Shown in pieces: positions 1 through 6,865 of a stretch of DNA of 34,474 bases (its first letter is position 1; each line of letters starts with the position of its first letter). Below the pieces are notes generated by a model that made no database searches, was not told the origin of the DNA, and worked only from the letters and a program-made list of their open reading frames with translations. The position numbers and the translations under genes are program-made. The stretch lies in the NCBI GenBank assembly GCA_964494475.1, contig CAZBRS010000061.1, positions 1 through 34,474 of the forward strand. The letters are read 5' to 3'. The DNA comes from CAZBRS01 sp964494475 (GTDB taxonomy: Bacteria; Myxococcota_A; UBA9042; CAZBRS01).

Positions 1-19
1 GCCCCCACCCGCGCGTCAT
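1..19 (-). CDS. possible start of a further downstream gene (fragment)
   Basis: An ATG reads leftward from base 19 and overlaps the TGA stop of the glycoside hydrolase gene at 18-16, giving the ATGA overlap used at several other junctions in this window. Only about six codons (M-T-R-G-W-G) lie inside the window, so nothing can be said about the product. If real, it would be the fourth gene of the leftward operon that starts at 3414 and would be translationally coupled to the hydrolase. Confidence 0.25.
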
Positions 20-1551
20 GGAGCCCCCCCGCCCGCGTGCCAGGCCTCGACGCGGCCGTTGACCTCGCGCGCCAGGCGGACCAGGGGCAGGTAGGGCTGG
101 TCCTCGGCGTCGATCAGGCCGAAGTTGTCGCCCGAGAACGGATCGCCCTCCTTCCTCGGGTTGTCGAACCACTTGTACCAGTGGAAGGCCACGGCGTACG
201 GGCGGCTCATCCAGGTCTGCACGAACGCGTCGTACGCGAGCGCGCGATCCTCCTGGGTGGGCACCACGGGCGCCCAGTTCTTCACGTTCGGCAGGCCCGA
301 GTCCTTGCCCTTGAACGAGAACTCCTCGATCAGCACGGGCCGGTCCAGGGCCTCGCCCAGGGCGTCCAACTCGGCCACCGGCGGGTGCTCCCAGTAGAAG
401 GCCAGCGAGACCACGTCGAAGACCTTGGCGGCTTCCAGGAACAGCGCGTCGCCGTGGAAGTCGAAGAAGCGGCACCCGAGCACCAGGTGGTGCGGATCGA
501 CCTGGCGGAGCGCGGCGATGGCCACCGCGGCGTACCGCCGAAAGGCGTGCAGTTGGAACGCATCGGTGACGGCCTTCGCGGCATCGGTGGTCGGCGTCAG
601 GTCGGCCGACGTCAGCCCCTGGAGCGCGTCCCAATCGGCGAGCGACGTGCCCCAGACCGCCTCGAAGGCGTCGAGCGTGCCGGCGTGCTCCCGCAGGAAC
701 GTCAACGCTTCGGCGCGCCCGGGAGCCTCGAAGGGGAAGTCGACGTAGAGCTGAAGCACCGTGAGATCCGTGGCCCAGTTGGGCACCCACACCAGCTCGT
801 TGTCCAGGAAGTACCCGATCAACCACGGATCCTCGACGAAGGGCCCGGCGCGCTCGACGGCGACCCTGGCCGCGTGCTCGACGAAGCCCGGCGACCAGTA
901 GTCGGTGATCACGGAGTCCGCGGCATAGCGCGGCGCGTGGCCGGCCGAGTCGAGGATCACGCTGGCGTGCGCCAGGCGCTCGCCCATGGACGCGCTGCTC
1001 CACGGCCCGACGGAGTTGAAGCGCCACGCCCGCAGGCGCTCTTCGGCGGCGGGGCCCACATCGGTCACGCCCTTCGAAAGGAAGACGTGACCGTCGGGCG
1101 TGAGGAACCACCACGCGCCGCCGCGCTTCGCGACCCGAAAGAAGTCGCCCGGCGCGGGCTCGCCCAGCTCCGCCGGGGCATTCTTCCAGCCCCCGAAGCG
1201 GTCCAACTCGATCGTCGCGGCGCGGGCGTTCTCGACCTGCAGGTCGTCCAGGCGCACCCGCCAGGCGGCCTCGGTGGCGGTCTCGTCGGCGGCGGCGGCA
1301 CAGCGACCATCGAGGCAGGACCAGCCCTCGGCCGCGCAGTCGGCCACCGGCACGAAACCCCCCGCCAGGCACGTCGTGGTCCACGTCCCGTCGCAGGCGC
1401 GCGCTCCCTCGTTGCAGGGAGCCGAGGTCTCGAGCCTGTCCGGCGCGGTGTCGGCACCCTCCAGGTCGACCGTCTTCGTTCCTCCCGCGCACGCGTGGAG
1501 GCTGAGCGTGGCGCCAATCCAGTGGAGCAGCAGGCACCGACCGGCGTTCAA
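16..1551 (-). CDS. secreted lipoprotein glycoside hydrolase, clan GH-A-like (agarase/beta-galactosidase type)
   Basis: A 511-aa protein. It has a lipoprotein signal peptide ending at Cys21 (S-L-H-A-C; the His is slightly unusual), then a Cys-rich segment at about 46-84 (C-N-E-G, C-D-G, C-L-A-G, C-A-A-E-G, C-L-D-G-R-C) of the kind common in myxobacterial surface lipoproteins, then a catalytic domain from about 110. The block 'WWFLTPDGHVFLSKGVT' resembles the start of agarase-like barrels. 'FLDNELVW' (Glu252) and 'LIEEFSFKG' (Glu409/410) look like the acid/base and nucleophile strands of a clan GH-A (beta/alpha)8 barrel. The start is TTG at 1551, chosen because GGAGG lies 6 nt upstream and the signal peptide follows directly. 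It is the last complete gene of an operon after the PIG-L deacetylase, with a 55-nt gap. The substrate cannot be read from sequence; a role on extracellular or envelope polysaccharide is inferred. Confidence 0.75.
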   Translation of the reverse strand: MNAGRCLLLHWIGATLSLHACAGGTKTVDLEGADTAPDRLETSAPCNEGARACDGTWTTTCLAGGFVPVADCAAEGWSCLDGRCAAAADETATEAAWRVRLDDLQVENARAATIELDRFGGWKNAPAELGEPAPGDFFRVAKRGGAWWFLTPDGHVFLSKGVTDVGPAAEERLRAWRFNSVGPWSSASMGERLAHASVILDSAGHAPRYAADSVITDYWSPGFVEHAARVAVERAGPFVEDPWLIGYFLDNELVWVPNWATDLTVLQLYVDFPFEAPGRAEALTFLREHAGTLDAFEAVWGTSLADWDALQGLTSADLTPTTDAAKAVTDAFQLHAFRRYAAVAIAALRQVDPHHLVLGCRFFDFHGDALFLEAAKVFDVVSLAFYWEHPPVAELDALGEALDRPVLIEEFSFKGKDSGLPNVKNWAPVVPTQEDRALAYDAFVQTWMSRPYAVAFHWYKWFDNPRKEGDPFSGDNFGLIDAEDQPYLPLVRLAREVNGRVEAWHAGGGAP

Positions 1552-1606
1552 GACAGGCCTCCGTGCGTCGCGCGCGCGCTCGACGCCGCTGTTGTCTTCG
1601 AGCCCG

Positions 1607-2452
1607 TCAACCCAACGCCCCCCCCAGCAGGAAGCTAACGAGGGGGTCGTCGGTCGTCAACACCGTGCTGCGGAAGCGCTCGGCGAACTCGAACCCCGTG
1701 CCCGCCGCGGCCATCCGGGCGGCAGCGGTGAGCAGCGCGCGCCAGTAGGCGGCGTAGTCGTCCGGCCCCAGGGCCTCGATGGACGGCACGCGCAGACCGG
1801 CGGCCGCGATTCGCCGCTGGTCGGCCACCAGGGCCGAACGCAGCATGGTCTCGTGGCGCTCCAACGCCCGCAGCTTGCGCTCGAGCGTCGGCCCGATATC
1901 CACGACCGTGTCTCCGTTCACCAGGTCGCGCGTGAAGAACCAGCAGCCGGCGGGCGCGTGGGGCGCCAGGCCCTCACGGGCGTGCTCCGGGTGGAAGTTG
2001 GGGTAGCCCGCCGCCCAGGCCGCGTCGGCGGAGGCTCGGGCGACCACGCCGTGGTCCGGGTTCTCGTCGTCGACCAGGCCCCTGGGGTCGAAGCCCACGA
2101 TCAGGTCGGGGCGCACGCGCCGGATCTCGCGGATCAGGCGCTCCCGAAGCCGGCCGTAGGGCACGTCGACCAGCTCGCAGTCCCGAAAGCCGAGCGAGAC
2201 GGCCTCGGCCGCGCCGAGGGCCTCCATGGCCGCCAGGAACTCCCGCGCGTTCACCTCGATCGTCGCGCTCGGACCGGCGTCGAGGCTGTCCTTCTCGTCC
2301 TGGGTGACCCGGACCACGGTGACCGGCACGCCGCGCGCGGACCACGCCGCGATGGTGCCCCCGGCGAAGAGGGTCGCGTCGTCGCCGTGCGGGCTCACCA
2401 CCAGCACGCGGCGGGGCTCGAAGCGGCCGGGGTCTGCGGGGAGCGCGGTCAT
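1607..2452 (-). CDS. PIG-L/LmbE family zinc-dependent N-acetyl-sugar deacetylase
   Basis: A 281-aa cytoplasmic-type protein without signal peptide. The N-terminal 'VVSPHGDDATLFAGG' (His22, Asp24, Asp25) matches the AHPDDE zinc and catalytic motif of the PIG-L family (GlcNAc-PI, MshB and BshB-type deacetylases), with Gly in place of Pro and Ala in place of the final Glu. The third zinc ligand is His134 in 'DENPDHGVVAR'. Family members remove N-acetyl groups from GlcNAc-containing glycans or glycosides. The ATG at 2452 overlaps the TGA of the upstream lipoprotein gene (ATGA), so the two are probably translationally coupled. It lies 55 nt upstream of a secreted glycoside hydrolase. Acting on an amino-sugar product is a reasonable inference; the actual substrate is unknown. 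Confidence 0.85.
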   Translation of the reverse strand: MTALPADPGRFEPRRVLVVSPHGDDATLFAGGTIAAWSARGVPVTVVRVTQDEKDSLDAGPSATIEVNAREFLAAMEALGAAEAVSLGFRDCELVDVPYGRLRERLIREIRRVRPDLIVGFDPRGLVDDENPDHGVVARASADAAWAAGYPNFHPEHAREGLAPHAPAGCWFFTRDLVNGDTVVDIGPTLERKLRALERHETMLRSALVADQRRIAAAGLRVPSIEALGPDDYAAYWRALLTAAARMAAAGTGFEFAERFRSTVLTTDDPLVSFLLGGALG

Positions 2453-3414
2453 GGCAGCTCCGTTCGGACGCCGGCGCCCCACCACTTCTTGGGCGTGTCC
2501 TGCAGCACCTTCAGCACGTGGCCCGTGGCCGTCTCGATCACCACGATCTTGCCGCCCTCGTCGAAGGCCATGGCGCGATCCGTCCAGCCCGCCAGGCCGT
2601 AGACGTTTCGGAGGCCCTCGAGCCGGGCGATCTCGCGGAGCACGGCGCCGGTGGTGGGCTCGACCTCGACCAGGTAGTCGTCGAGCTCGGAGCCCTTGTT
2701 CACGGTGGCGAAGGCCCCGACGCCCTTGATGGCGTAGGCGTCGCCGCTCGAGGTGTAGCCCTCGCCGTAGCTGCCCAGCAGCGTGCCGGCGAAGACGGTG
2801 CCCTGCAGGTCGAGCCGGTACCAGCCCCCGCCGCCGCTGATGCCCACCAGCACGTCGCGCTCCGGATCGAGCACGCCGCGCGGCACCAGCGTGAGCGCGT
2901 TGAAGCCGTCGGGCAGTTCGCCGACCGACGTGCACGCGCAGGTGGTCGGATGGCAGGTGTACAGGCCCTTGAACGAGACGCCGTACAGCACGCCCCAGCG
3001 GTCGATGGCCAGGTCGGTCATCTTGTGGGGGTTCGCGTCGGCGGGCCAGTCGAAGAAGCAGGCGAAGTCGAGCTGGTAGGTCTTCACCGAGAAGGTCCAC
3101 AGCTCGTCTTCGGTGTGGGCATAGACCACGTTGTCACGCACGGTGCCGGGCAGCGCAGGGTCGGCCGGGAAGAGATCGGCCGCGTCGGGCACCCCGTCGT
3201 GGTCCGTGTCGGGGCCGGGGTCGAGCGGCGGCAGGTCGGGCCCCGCGGCGTCGGGGCGGGGGACCTCGCCCATCGCATCGCCCCGGGCCTCGGCGGCGTC
3301 AGCGCCCACCTCGATCGGCGCGTCGGGGGCGATGTCGCCGACCCCGCCGGCGCCGCCGGCGCACGCCGCGAGCCAGGTCACCAGGGCCACAACCGCCGAG
3401 CCGCCACAGCGCAT
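2449..3414 (-). CDS. lipoprotein with Asp-rich linker, TSP3-like calcium motif and propeller-like domain
   Basis: A 321-aa protein. The signal peptide ends at Cys18 (W-L-A-A-C). An Asp/Ala/Pro-rich spacer follows to about residue 70, then 'DTDHDGVPDAADLFPADP', a thrombospondin type-3-like calcium-binding Asp ladder. The rest (about 90-321) has blocks such as 'MTDLAIDRWGVLYGVS', 'CTSVGELPDGFNALTLVP', 'GSGDAYAIKGVGAFATV'-like strands and 'VYGLAGWTDRAMAFDEGGKIVVIE', resembling repeats of a beta-propeller. I do not recognise a named family. The ATG at 3414 has a GAGG-type site 5 nt upstream. It is first in the leftward operon, behind a promoter at 3443-3472 and beside a 23-bp palindrome. A surface calcium-dependent binding or sensing role is inferred. 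Confidence 0.8.
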   Translation of the reverse strand: MRCGGSAVVALVTWLAACAGGAGGVGDIAPDAPIEVGADAAEARGDAMGEVPRPDAAGPDLPPLDPGPDTDHDGVPDAADLFPADPALPGTVRDNVVYAHTEDELWTFSVKTYQLDFACFFDWPADANPHKMTDLAIDRWGVLYGVSFKGLYTCHPTTCACTSVGELPDGFNALTLVPRGVLDPERDVLVGISGGGGWYRLDLQGTVFAGTLLGSYGEGYTSSGDAYAIKGVGAFATVNKGSELDDYLVEVEPTTGAVLREIARLEGLRNVYGLAGWTDRAMAFDEGGKIVVIETATGHVLKVLQDTPKKWWGAGVRTELP

Positions 3415-3442
3415 GAGGACCTCGCAGGTCGTTCGAGGACGA

Positions 3443-3472
3443 AGTCTACTCGCGCGGAGCCTGCCCCGACAA
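3443..3472 (-). promoter_or_regulatory. sigma-70-like promoter for the leftward lipoprotein/PIG-L/GH operon
   Basis: Reading leftward: -35 TTGTCG (3472-3467), an 18-nt spacer, -10 TAGACT (3448-3443), then about 28 nt to the ATG at 3414. The -35 is two bases from the edge of the 23-bp palindrome. Confidence 0.5.
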
Positions 3473-3474
3473 TC

Positions 3475-3497
3475 GAAATGGCAGTCACTGCCATTTC
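3475..3497. promoter_or_regulatory. perfect 23-bp palindrome between divergent promoters (candidate operator)
   Basis: The arms GAAATGGCAGT and ACTGCCATTTC are exact reverse complements around a single central C at 3486. The element is clearly richer in A/T than its surroundings. It lies directly upstream of the leftward -35 and about 29 nt upstream of the rightward -35. There is no T-run on either side, so it does not look like a terminator. Its position suits a dimeric regulator acting on both flanking operons. The regulator is unknown. Confidence 0.6.
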
Positions 3498-3526
3498 AGG
3501 AAAGGAGACGTGGCGCCGCGCCCGCC

Positions 3527-3555
3527 TTGACCCCCCCGGTTCCGTCGGCTAGCTT
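3527..3555 (+). promoter_or_regulatory. sigma-70-like promoter for the rightward NTF2-like lipoprotein gene
   Basis: -35 TTGACC (3527-3532), a 17-nt spacer, -10 TAGCTT (3550-3555), predicting a leader of about 28 nt before the GTG at 3591. Confidence 0.55.
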
Positions 3556-3590
3556 GGGAGGAGAGGCCGCTCCAAGGATGGAGAGAGCAC

Positions 3591-4442
3591 GTGCCAAAGG
3601 GCCACGATCCCGTAGGAAGCGACGCCCGGAGGGGCGCCGGCCCGCGCTGGCGGACGACGCTCGCCTGCCTGCTGACGGTGGCTGCCTGCGGTGGCTCGGC
3701 CGAGGGCGACGCCGGGCAGGGCGACGAGACCGGGTACGTCGAGGTGGCTGCCGAGCACGCTCCGGTCACCGAAGGCCCGGGCTGCCGCGACGCGGGCACG
3801 CCGGGGGCGACCTCGCCCTGCGCGCTGCCCCGCCAGGGCCCGGAGTACTACGTCGACCAGGGGCTGAAGTACTTCGACACCCTCGACGTCGCCGCCGACC
3901 CCGCCAGCGCGCCTCACTACGCGGAGCTCGTCGCGCGCTGGGAGTGGCCGCCCTGGCTCAAGCTTACGGGCTTCGGCCGGGACCACCTGATCGGCACCGC
4001 GAAGCTGCTGAAGCAGGTCGATCCCTCCACCGTGCCGGTTCGCGACTGCCGAGCCTTCGACGTGCAGCCCTTCTGCCGCTGCGTGGTGGCGTTCGACTAC
4101 GACGGGAGCCGCTGCCCGATCTACGAAGAGTTCACCTTCAACGACCAGGGGGAGATGACCTTCATCGAGGCCTGGTCCGACCTGCCGGGGCTGCTCCCGG
4201 GCGACCCCGCGACCGACCGCTGGGGAGAATCCGCGGGCTTCCCCCGCCTGTCGACCCGCGTGCCCGGGCTGGGCGCCGGCGACGGCCGGTTCGACGTCGA
4301 CGGCCCGTGGATGCACGCCGCGGAGGCCGTGGACGCCGACGTGGCCGACTTCGCCGCCCGCGCTCGCGACCCCTGGGCCACGTGGGCCGACGAGCTGAAG
4401 GCAGCCGGAGACGATCTCTACACCCGCGGCTGCGGGTGGTAA
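3591..4442 (+). CDS. lipoprotein with SnoaL/NTF2-like domain
   Basis: A 283-aa protein starting at GTG (3591) with GGAGAG 5 nt upstream. The signal peptide has an arginine-rich n-region and ends in T-V-A-A-C (Cys33). From about residue 85 the order 'YYVDQGLKYFDTLD', 'WPPWLKLTGFGRDHLIG', 'CRCVVAFDYDGSRCPIYEEFTFN', 'GEMTFIEAWSD' follows the cone-like alpha+beta layout of SnoaL/NTF2-like domains, where 'YEEF.FN..G.I.FIEAW.D' strands are typical. These domains bind small ligands or catalyse isomerase/cyclase-type steps; the activity here is not evident. The C-terminal 100 residues look helical and carry no motif I know. It is transcribed divergently from the PIG-L operon across the palindrome, so shared control is likely. 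Confidence 0.75.
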   Translation: MPKGHDPVGSDARRGAGPRWRTTLACLLTVAACGGSAEGDAGQGDETGYVEVAAEHAPVTEGPGCRDAGTPGATSPCALPRQGPEYYVDQGLKYFDTLDVAADPASAPHYAELVARWEWPPWLKLTGFGRDHLIGTAKLLKQVDPSTVPVRDCRAFDVQPFCRCVVAFDYDGSRCPIYEEFTFNDQGEMTFIEAWSDLPGLLPGDPATDRWGESAGFPRLSTRVPGLGAGDGRFDVDGPWMHAAEAVDADVADFAARARDPWATWADELKAAGDDLYTRGCGW

Positions 4443-4459
4443 CCGGCCATCGAGGCCGG
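4443..4459 (+). terminator. short GC hairpin just after the lipoprotein stop codon
   Basis: CCGGCC, loop ATCGA, GGCCGG begins at the base after the TAA. There is no following T-tract, so it is at best a weak intrinsic terminator or a 3'-end stabiliser. Confidence 0.35.
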
Positions 4460-4467
4460 CTCGTAGG

Positions 4468-4496
4468 TCGACAGCGACGCGCGACGGCGCTACCAT
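4468..4496 (+). promoter_or_regulatory. sigma-70-like promoter for the GH31 gene
   Basis: TCGACA (4468-4473), a 17-nt spacer, TACCAT (4491-4496), then about 29 nt to the ATG at 4526. The spacing is good and the -35 has one mismatch to TTGACA. Confidence 0.45.
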
Positions 4497-4525
4497 GACG
4501 ACCGGTCATACCCTGGGAGCGCCCC

Positions 4526-6865
4526 ATGCGCACAACCTCCTGGCGCTGGTGGTGGTGGTGGGCCCTCGTGGCCTGCCAGGGCGGCGGCGCGGGCCCCGAT
4601 CTGGTCGGCGCCGACGTGGCCGAGGGCTCGCCCGATCTCGTCCAGCCCGCGGCCGCCTGTGACTTCGCCGCGCTCACGGCGCCCGCGCTGGCTGCCGCGC
4701 CCGGCAGCTACGCCCTCGACGCCTTCCGCCTGGTGCTCGGCGCCGAAGGCTCGTGGACGGTGACGCACGCCGACGAGCCCGAGCGTGAGCTGTTCCGCCT
4801 GCCGGCCGCCTCCGACCTGGCCGCCCTGCGCGGGTCCTGGACCGTGGTCGAACGCCAGGGCGCGTTCACCCTGGACGAAGGAGAGGGCACGGCGTGCGAG
4901 GCCGCCTTCCCCTCGTCGGTGCGCCACGACGGGCGAAACCTGGTGCTGACGGGGTCCCTGGGGCAACAGGACAGCGCCTGCGCCGGGCTCACCTACGAGG
5001 CGCGCTTCTGCGAGGCGGCGCCGCACCACCTGGCGTTCGACGTACGCGTCCTGGGCGGCTCGCCCGGAGCGGTCCGCTTCCGCGACGCGCTCGCGGCCGA
5101 CGAGGCGGTGTTCGGCCTGGGCGAGCAGTTCCCCCGCGACACGCTCGACCTGCGCGGGCGCGTGATCCCGGTGCTGGTGCGCGAGCAGGGCATCGGCCGC
5201 GGCGAGCCCGCCCTCAGCAAGGTCATGGAGCAGGTCTCGCCCGGCTCGTCGGGCGACGAGGCCACCACGTACGCGGCCGCGCCTCACGTGCTCACGCGGG
5301 CGAACCGCTCGTTCTTCCTCGAGAACACCGAGCTCGCGGTCGTCGACCTGGCCACCCCGGGCCGCCTCGAGGTGCGCGTGCAGGGTGGCGCGGTGCGCGG
5401 GCGCGTGCTGCACGGTGCGTCGCCCCTCGCGCTGATCGAGCGCTACACCGAGTACGCCGGTCGCATGCGCCCGCCCCCCGCCTGGGTCGACGACGGGGCC
5501 ATCGTGGCCCTGGCGCGCGATCTCGACGAGGGCGCGGCGCGCGCCGCCGAGCTGCGGGCCCACGGCGCGCGCCTGGCCGGCGTGTGGAACCAGACCTGGT
5601 GCGGCACGGCCAAGACGGTGCTGGGCGAGCAGGTGCTCTGGAACTGGGCGCTCGCGCCCGCGCGCCGCGAGGCCTGGGGCGCCTGGGTCGACGCGCAGGC
5701 GGCCGCCGGCGCGCGAACGCTCTGCTACGTGAACCCCATGTTCCGCGACCTGCCGGCCGACGCCGACCCCGCCTCACGCAACCTGTACCGCGAGGCGCTG
5801 GACGGCGGCTTCGTGGTGCGCCGTCCCGGAGGGGAGCCTTACGAACTGCAGCAGGGCGTGTTCCAGGTGGTGCTGCTCGACCTGTCGAACCCCGAGGCCC
5901 GGCTCTGGATGAAGGGCGTGCTGAAGGACGAGTTGCTGACGCGCGCGCGCTGCTCGGGCTGGATGGCCGACTTCGCCGAGGCCCTGCCCTTCGACGCGGT
6001 GCTGGCCTCGGGCGAGCCGGCGCCCGCCTGGCACAACCGCTACCCCGTCGAGTGGGCGCGCCTGAACCGCGAGGCCCTCGAGGAGGCCGGGCGCCTCGAC
6101 GACGTGCTCGTCTTCCACCGCTCGGGCTTCACGACCACGCCCGCCTTCGCCGGCCTGCTGTGGGAGGGGGACCAGGCCGTGACCTGGGACCGCTTCGACG
6201 GGCTTCAGAGCGCCGTGCACGGCCTCCTGAACGGCGGCCTTTCGGGCTTCGCCCTGAACCACGCCGACGCGGGCGGCTACACGGTGGTGCCGCTCTCGGA
6301 CCCGCCGGCCCGGCGCAGCCCCGAGCTGCTCATGCGCTGGGTCGAGTTCGCCGCGTTCACGGCCCTGCTCCGCACCCACGAGGGCAACCAGCCGGGACAG
6401 AACGCCCAGGTGTACTCGTCCGACGCCCTGCTGGAGCACTTCGCGCGCTTCACGCGGGTCTTCAAGGCCCTGGCCCCCTACCGGCGCGGATTGTACGCCG
6501 AGGCGGCCGCTCGCGGCTGGCCCCTGGCCCGGCACGTGGCCCTGCACTACCCCGACGTGGAGCGCGCCTGGCGCGCGCACGACCAGTTCCTGCTCGGCCC
6601 CGACGTGCTGGTGGCGCCGGTGCTCGAGCCCTCGACCCGCGCCGACGGAGGCGTCGAGCGCGCGTTGTGGCTGCCCCCCGGCCGCTGGCGGGCGCTGTGG
6701 ACGGGCGTGGAGGTCGACGCCCCCGCGGAGGGCCTCGAGGCGACGGCGACCTCGCTGCCGGGAGAGCCCCCCGTGTACCTGCGGGCCGACGCCCCGTCGA
6801 CGCCCTCGATCCTGGCCGCCCTCACCGCCGAAGGGGTGTCGGTTCCGAGGCCGCCGGAGCCGTGA
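4526..6865 (+). CDS. secreted GH31 lipoprotein, sulfoquinovosidase (YihQ)-like alpha-glycosidase
   Basis: A 779-aa protein; ATG with GGGAG 6 nt upstream. The signal peptide is unusual, with five consecutive Trp before A-L-V-A-C (Cys17). The rest follows GH31: an N-terminal beta domain to about 300, a barrel, then C-terminal beta domains. The nucleophile is Asp482 ('GWMADFAEALP') and the acid/base is Asp549 ('WEGDQAVTWD'); 'RTHEGNQPG' and 'FLLGPDVLVAPV' are family blocks. Against E. coli YihQ the best recalled match is the sulfoquinovosidase subfamily. Gln356 aligns with YihQ Gln288 and Trp372 with Trp304, but the sulfonate-contacting Arg301 position holds Gln369. It is therefore YihQ-like with possibly altered specificity. 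E. coli YihQ is cytoplasmic, whereas this one should be lipid-anchored outside. The gene ends convergently, overlapping the GH5 gene by 44 nt. Confidence 0.85.
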   Translation: MRTTSWRWWWWWALVACQGGGAGPDLVGADVAEGSPDLVQPAAACDFAALTAPALAAAPGSYALDAFRLVLGAEGSWTVTHADEPERELFRLPAASDLAALRGSWTVVERQGAFTLDEGEGTACEAAFPSSVRHDGRNLVLTGSLGQQDSACAGLTYEARFCEAAPHHLAFDVRVLGGSPGAVRFRDALAADEAVFGLGEQFPRDTLDLRGRVIPVLVREQGIGRGEPALSKVMEQVSPGSSGDEATTYAAAPHVLTRANRSFFLENTELAVVDLATPGRLEVRVQGGAVRGRVLHGASPLALIERYTEYAGRMRPPPAWVDDGAIVALARDLDEGAARAAELRAHGARLAGVWNQTWCGTAKTVLGEQVLWNWALAPARREAWGAWVDAQAAAGARTLCYVNPMFRDLPADADPASRNLYREALDGGFVVRRPGGEPYELQQGVFQVVLLDLSNPEARLWMKGVLKDELLTRARCSGWMADFAEALPFDAVLASGEPAPAWHNRYPVEWARLNREALEEAGRLDDVLVFHRSGFTTTPAFAGLLWEGDQAVTWDRFDGLQSAVHGLLNGGLSGFALNHADAGGYTVVPLSDPPARRSPELLMRWVEFAAFTALLRTHEGNQPGQNAQVYSSDALLEHFARFTRVFKALAPYRRGLYAEAAARGWPLARHVALHYPDVERAWRAHDQFLLGPDVLVAPVLEPSTRADGGVERALWLPPGRWRALWTGVEVDAPAEGLEATATSLPGEPPVYLRADAPSTPSILAALTAEGVSVPRPPEP

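Noticed and set aside
37..1638. A 533-codon plus-strand frame across the left-edge hydrolase
   Set aside because: The minus-strand frame carries a signal peptide, Cys-rich linker and catalytic motifs; the plus-strand product is low-complexity Arg/Gly/Val/Gln.
3475..3497. Palindrome as intrinsic terminator or sigma-54 promoter
   Set aside because: There is no T-tract on either strand and no gene ends there. The TGGC and TGC elements have the wrong spacing (8 rather than 10 bases between GG and GC) for a sigma-54 promoter.
3549..4496. A 315-codon minus-strand frame opposite the NTF2-like lipoprotein
   Set aside because: Shadow composition without ribosome site or domain, whereas the plus strand has a promoter, GGAGAG site, lipobox and SnoaL-like strands.
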